Of a stretch of DNA of 64,000 nucleotides, positions 61,612 through 64,000 are shown piece by piece (position 1 is the first letter of the stretch; each line of letters begins with the position of its first letter). The DNA is taken from positions 26,375 through 90,374 of the forward strand of contig NZ_FQZV01000012.1 in assembly GCF_900142145.1 (NCBI RefSeq). Reading direction: 5' to 3'. A program made the position numbers and the translations under genes. The DNA comes from Geosporobacter subterraneus DSM 17957. GTDB taxonomy: Bacteria; Bacillota; Clostridia; Peptostreptococcales; Thermotaleaceae. The notes under the pieces were generated by a model. The model searched no databases and was not told where the DNA came from. It saw only the letters and a program-made list of their open reading frames with translations.

Positions 61612-61904
61612 GAATTTGTCACCGCTTTATTTTTATTCTTCCCTACCATATATCCAATGTAATAGGCAATAAATCCCGTTCCAATGGCAGCCTGCAGCGC
61701 AAAAAGCAAACTTTCGATTTCACCGCTGGGCGGTTCCCAGAATGATTCAAACCACGGTTCGTAGTCTGGCTGCAACGTTGTAATCATGTCCTCTGCTTCT
61801 CCATCAGCACCGCCATATTCTGCATCAGGCAACATTAAGAGAGGAGCAATGGAGATGACTACTACCATTAAAACCAGCAACATGTTTTTCTTCCAGAGCT
61901 TCAT
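61608..61904 (-). CDS. cbiN: Cobalt transport small membrane subunit
   Basis: 98 residues with a membrane helix at each end and the conserved middle motif ADGEAEDMITTLQPDYEPWF and SGEIESLLFALQAAIG of CbiN. Overlaps cbiM by 4 bp and cbiQ by 4 bp, so tightly coupled. Confidence 0.93.
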   Translation of the reverse strand: MKLWKKNMLLVLMVVVISIAPLLMLPDAEYGGADGEAEDMITTLQPDYEPWFESFWEPPSGEIESLLFALQAAIGTGFIAYYIGYMVGKNKNKAVTNS

Positions 61905-62650
61905 GCTTTTTCCCCCCTTAATAAATTCAACTGATTGAGTTCATTTTTATGATAGGATGCCAGCAAATTATATATGACAACTGTCAGTAATCCTTCACTG
62001 ATCGCCAGCGGTACCTGAGTTAAAGCAAAGATACCCATAAACTTACCGATCGCCGCAATCATCCCTACTTCTCCTGGAAAAGCTATACCCAATTGAATAG
62101 ATGTGACAATATAAGTGACTAAATTTCCACAGGCAGTGGCTACAAAAACGCTAACTGCCTTAGAGGTACCCATCTTATTCATAGTCTTGTACAAAACAAA
62201 AGAAGTTATCGGCCCTGCAATACCCATAGAAAACACATTTGCACCTAAGGTAGTTAATCCTCCATGGGCCAGCAAGAGTGCCTGAAATAGTAAAACCACC
62301 AAAGCCATTACACTGCTGGCAGCCGGACCAAACAATATGGCTCCTAATCCTACACCGGTAGGATGAGAACAGCTTCCCGTCACAGAAGGCAGCTTAAGAG
62401 AAGATAAGACAAAGGCAAAGGCACCACAAAGACCCAAAAGCATTTTTATGCTGGAATTTTCATCGCTAATTTTCTTTATAGATCTTATGCCCATCCATAT
62501 AAAAGGCACTGATACAGCAAACCATAGGGCTGCCCACATAGGCGGCAGAAACCCTTCCATAATATGCATTGCATAGACCTCTTGAGTGCTGAATAATACT
62601 GCTATGAATGCAAAAACAGAAGTATAGGGAATATACTTTTTGATATGCAT
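61901..62650 (-). CDS. cbiM: Cobalt transport substrate-binding membrane subunit
   Basis: 249 residues with a cleaved N-terminal segment exposing MHIMEGFLPP, the metal-binding N-terminus of CbiM, and about seven helices (SCSHPTGVGLGAILFGP, FSMGIAGPI). Strong binding site AAGGAGGAGG. First gene after the riboswitch. Confidence 0.95.
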   Translation of the reverse strand: MHIKKYIPYTSVFAFIAVLFSTQEVYAMHIMEGFLPPMWAALWFAVSVPFIWMGIRSIKKISDENSSIKMLLGLCGAFAFVLSSLKLPSVTGSCSHPTGVGLGAILFGPAASSVMALVVLLFQALLLAHGGLTTLGANVFSMGIAGPITSFVLYKTMNKMGTSKAVSVFVATACGNLVTYIVTSIQLGIAFPGEVGMIAAIGKFMGIFALTQVPLAISEGLLTVVIYNLLASYHKNELNQLNLLRGEKA

Positions 62651-62700
62651 TTTTCCTCCTCCTTCATTACGATTACGAATTTGTTATTTAAACAAAGGAC

Positions 62701-62733
62701 AAAATAAAAAATCTAACTTGGAGTGTTAGATTT
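62701..62733 (-). terminator. Terminator of the cobalamin riboswitch expression platform
   Basis: On the minus strand AAATCTAAC pairs with GTTAGATTT around a 7-base loop and is followed by TTTATTTTG. It lies between the aptamer and cbiM, so formation in the presence of adenosylcobalamin would shut off cbiMNQO. Confidence 0.75.
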
Positions 62734-62794
62734 ACGATAGTTCATCACTTCATGTGATTATGTACCATATTTCCTTCCCTCCGAAGGTCCCAAA

Positions 62795-62952
62795 GTAAAC
62801 ATAGGCAGGTTTCCTGGCTTGCGTCTTATCCTACTTCCTCGTCTTCCCCATGTTTGAGTGACATATTGAGGTTTCGTATACGCTTACAGTAGCGGGGGCT
62901 GCACCGGATTTCAACCGGATTTCCCTATTCTCCTCCATAGGAGGCACCTATA
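62795..62952 (-). promoter_or_regulatory. Cobalamin riboswitch
   Basis: Minus-strand B12-box AGCCAGGAAACCTGCC (62819-62804), a pseudoknot-like loop upstream (GCCCCCGCTACTGTAAGCG, quoted within limits), and the starting arm TAGGTGCCTCC; together the adenosylcobalamin aptamer. It lies upstream of cbiM. Confidence 0.93.
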
Positions 62953-62978
62953 TTTGATATTTATTATTCTCTTTTATC

Positions 62979-63007
62979 ATTATATTGGATTTACACAAAC
63001 TATTCAA
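62979..63007 (-). promoter_or_regulatory. Promoter of the cbiMNQO operon
   Basis: TTGAAT (63007-63002), 17 bases, TATAAT (62984-62979) on the minus strand, about 28 bases before the aptamer. Confidence 0.7.
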
Positions 63008-63119
63008 CAAACTTGCATATTCTGCTGTTTCTGCTTACTATTTTCCTAGATTTCCTATCTATTTGACGTTTTTTTTTGCATATTCTATTTATTATCTGTA
63101 CTATATTATTACTGTTCAG

Positions 63120-63488
63120 CTATAAAATCTCTATAAAATTGTATAACTTTTTCTCATTTTGTTTCGTGATTAATGCCTTCTCTTCCGTATTTTCCATAAC
63201 CACATAAGTCTCTATTTCTGTAGTTACGATTTTATTAATCATCATCAGGTTGATAATATAGGATTGATGGGACCTAAAAAAATGCCGATTATCCAGCTTT
63301 TTTTCAATGGAATTCAGGCTGGTATTCAGGCTGAAAGTACCCTCAATGGTTACCATGTCTGTTTTTCGGCCATTTTTTACAAACATTATGATATGCTTCT
63401 TCGGCATAAACAGTCTCTCCATGCCATTCTTGACACAAACCTTCCCATGTATTAGCTTTGATCCTTTGACTTCTTCCACCTTATTCAA
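63120..63488 (-). CDS. Stand-alone LytTR-family DNA-binding protein
   Basis: 122 residues without a receiver domain. The LytTR fold is visible from KHIIMFVKNGRKTDMVTIEG through NRHFFRSHQSYIINLMMINKI. It binds DNA as in LytR/AgrA regulators. The start is probably TTG 63488, given the strong promoter 24 bases upstream; ATG 63422 is possible. No kinase adjoins. Confidence 0.82.
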   Translation of the reverse strand: MNKVEEVKGSKLIHGKVCVKNGMERLFMPKKHIIMFVKNGRKTDMVTIEGTFSLNTSLNSIEKKLDNRHFFRSHQSYIINLMMINKIVTTEIETYVVMENTEEKALITKQNEKKLYNFIEIL

Positions 63489-63796
63489 CTCCCATTGTAT
63501 TCCGCATATTTTCCCCTATTATATCAAATTCTCAATATCACTACAACTTTAAGGCGAAACAGCCTTCCATAGAAAAAAACAGAGTTTTATATTTTCTTGC
63601 AGAAAAATGTTATTTTATAGGATTTTGGGGTAAATTTTCAATATTGTTTTTAGTATACACTAGGTAGTTGCAGAATGTGGTTTCCATTTATCCACAGGAG
63701 AAATAGTATTTATGCGACAGCATAGGAAGATATAAACATGAAAAAAGGCATAGCAAAGCAAAGGGGCAGCTAAACCTCTAACTTTAAAGATTTAAT
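63489..63796. other. Intergenic region between the LytTR gene and an insertion sequence
   Basis: About 308 bp containing the LytTR promoter and, toward 63740-63790, the presumed end of the insertion sequence. I see no gene. The inverted-repeat end of the insertion sequence cannot be fixed without its other end. Confidence 0.4.
63518..63546 (-). promoter_or_regulatory. Promoter of the LytTR gene
   Basis: TTGTAG (63546-63541), exactly 17 bases, TATAAT (63523-63518) on the minus strand. Confidence 0.55.
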
Positions 63797-64000
63797 CTAT
63801 GCGATTGAAGATTTGATGGCAAGTGGATTCCTATGATCTTGCTGTGTTTTAAACAAAAGCATAAAAGCGATGAGCTGAGAGATGCAGGCTAGGAGAATGT
63901 CAGATTTGAGTGATACTGTGTTTCGAACCTTTGATGATTTAATTTGGATGAAATTCTTAATCTGAGAAATGGATCTTTCAACAATGGTTCTGAGTTTGAA
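63797..64000 (-). mobile_element. 3' end of an insertion-sequence transposase gene
   Basis: The minus frame entering from the right edge is open for 67 codons to a TAG at 63799-63797 and reads FKLRTIVERSISQIKNFIQI and LLACISQLIAFMLLFKT, the usual C-terminal signature of a DDE transposase (IS4/IS5/IS1182-like; family not fixed). The gene starts outside the window. Confidence 0.7.

Noticed and set aside
63264..63552. Plus-strand frames opposite the LytTR gene
   Set aside because: They lack binding sites and their residues are the mirror of a real conserved gene.

Overview
The window reads as chromosome of a low-GC, spore-forming, anaerobic member of the Clostridia. An Alkaliphilus/Natronincola-like relative is my guess from gene content; no rRNA or other marker fixes the taxon. 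Support comes from a spore germinant-receptor operon, a YtvI-type sporulation membrane protein, an [FeFe]-hydrogenase-like iron-sulfur protein, oligoendopeptidase F, CitA/CitB- and GlnK/GlnL-type two-component systems, a T-box and a cobalamin riboswitch. Most genes lie on the minus strand, and many operons end in clear intrinsic terminators.

Layout. 1-4.1 kb: germinant receptor operon (A, C, small membrane protein, B), cut by the left edge. 4.1-8.6 kb: two ABC half-transporters forming a heterodimeric exporter, preceded by a 27-codon leader ORF and two tandem terminators that look like ribosome-mediated attenuation. 8.6-14.6 kb: gamma-carbonic-anhydrase-like protein, response regulator-phosphatase, four-domain hybrid kinase, Nudix hydrolase and a MotA/MotB-like pair. 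14.7-15.5 kb: remnants of two dead genes. 16.4-22.4 kb: T-box-controlled isoleucine/valine operon ilvN-C-D-B-E. 22.4-28.6 kb: amidase, small membrane proteins, a proline-rich protein, tRNA-Ala, pseudouridine synthase, Nudix hydrolase and NAD kinase. 28.6-37.2 kb: dicarboxylate/glutamate symporter beside a GlnK/GlnL-type system, hypothetical genes, a HAD phosphatase and a CitA/CitB-type system.

37.4-48.7 kb: glycolipid-type glycosyltransferase, FabI, an FHA / SEDS / penicillin-binding protein cell-wall operon, a DsbA-like protein, PepF, a DRTGG protein with the hydrogenase-like protein, and glutamate racemase. 48.7-57.1 kb: phosphoesterase, unknown genes, YitT, universal stress protein, YtvI and a long glutamine synthetase. 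57.1-64 kb: orphan branched-chain amino-acid binding lipoprotein, MscS channel, cobalamin-riboswitch-controlled cbiMNQO cobalt importer, a lone LytTR regulator and the 3' end of an insertion-sequence transposase.

Three families of non-coding repeats are scattered between genes. One is a palindrome-rich element with terminal inverted repeats (three copies). The second is a 193-194 bp inverted-repeat element inserted into two of those copies at the same spot, in opposite orientations, with matching local target duplications. The third is a three-hairpin repeat whose two copies differ by compensatory changes. The most promising items for follow-up are the leader-peptide attenuator of the ABC exporter and these nested or covarying repeats. 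Nothing resembling CRISPR, a prophage or a classical defence island was seen.
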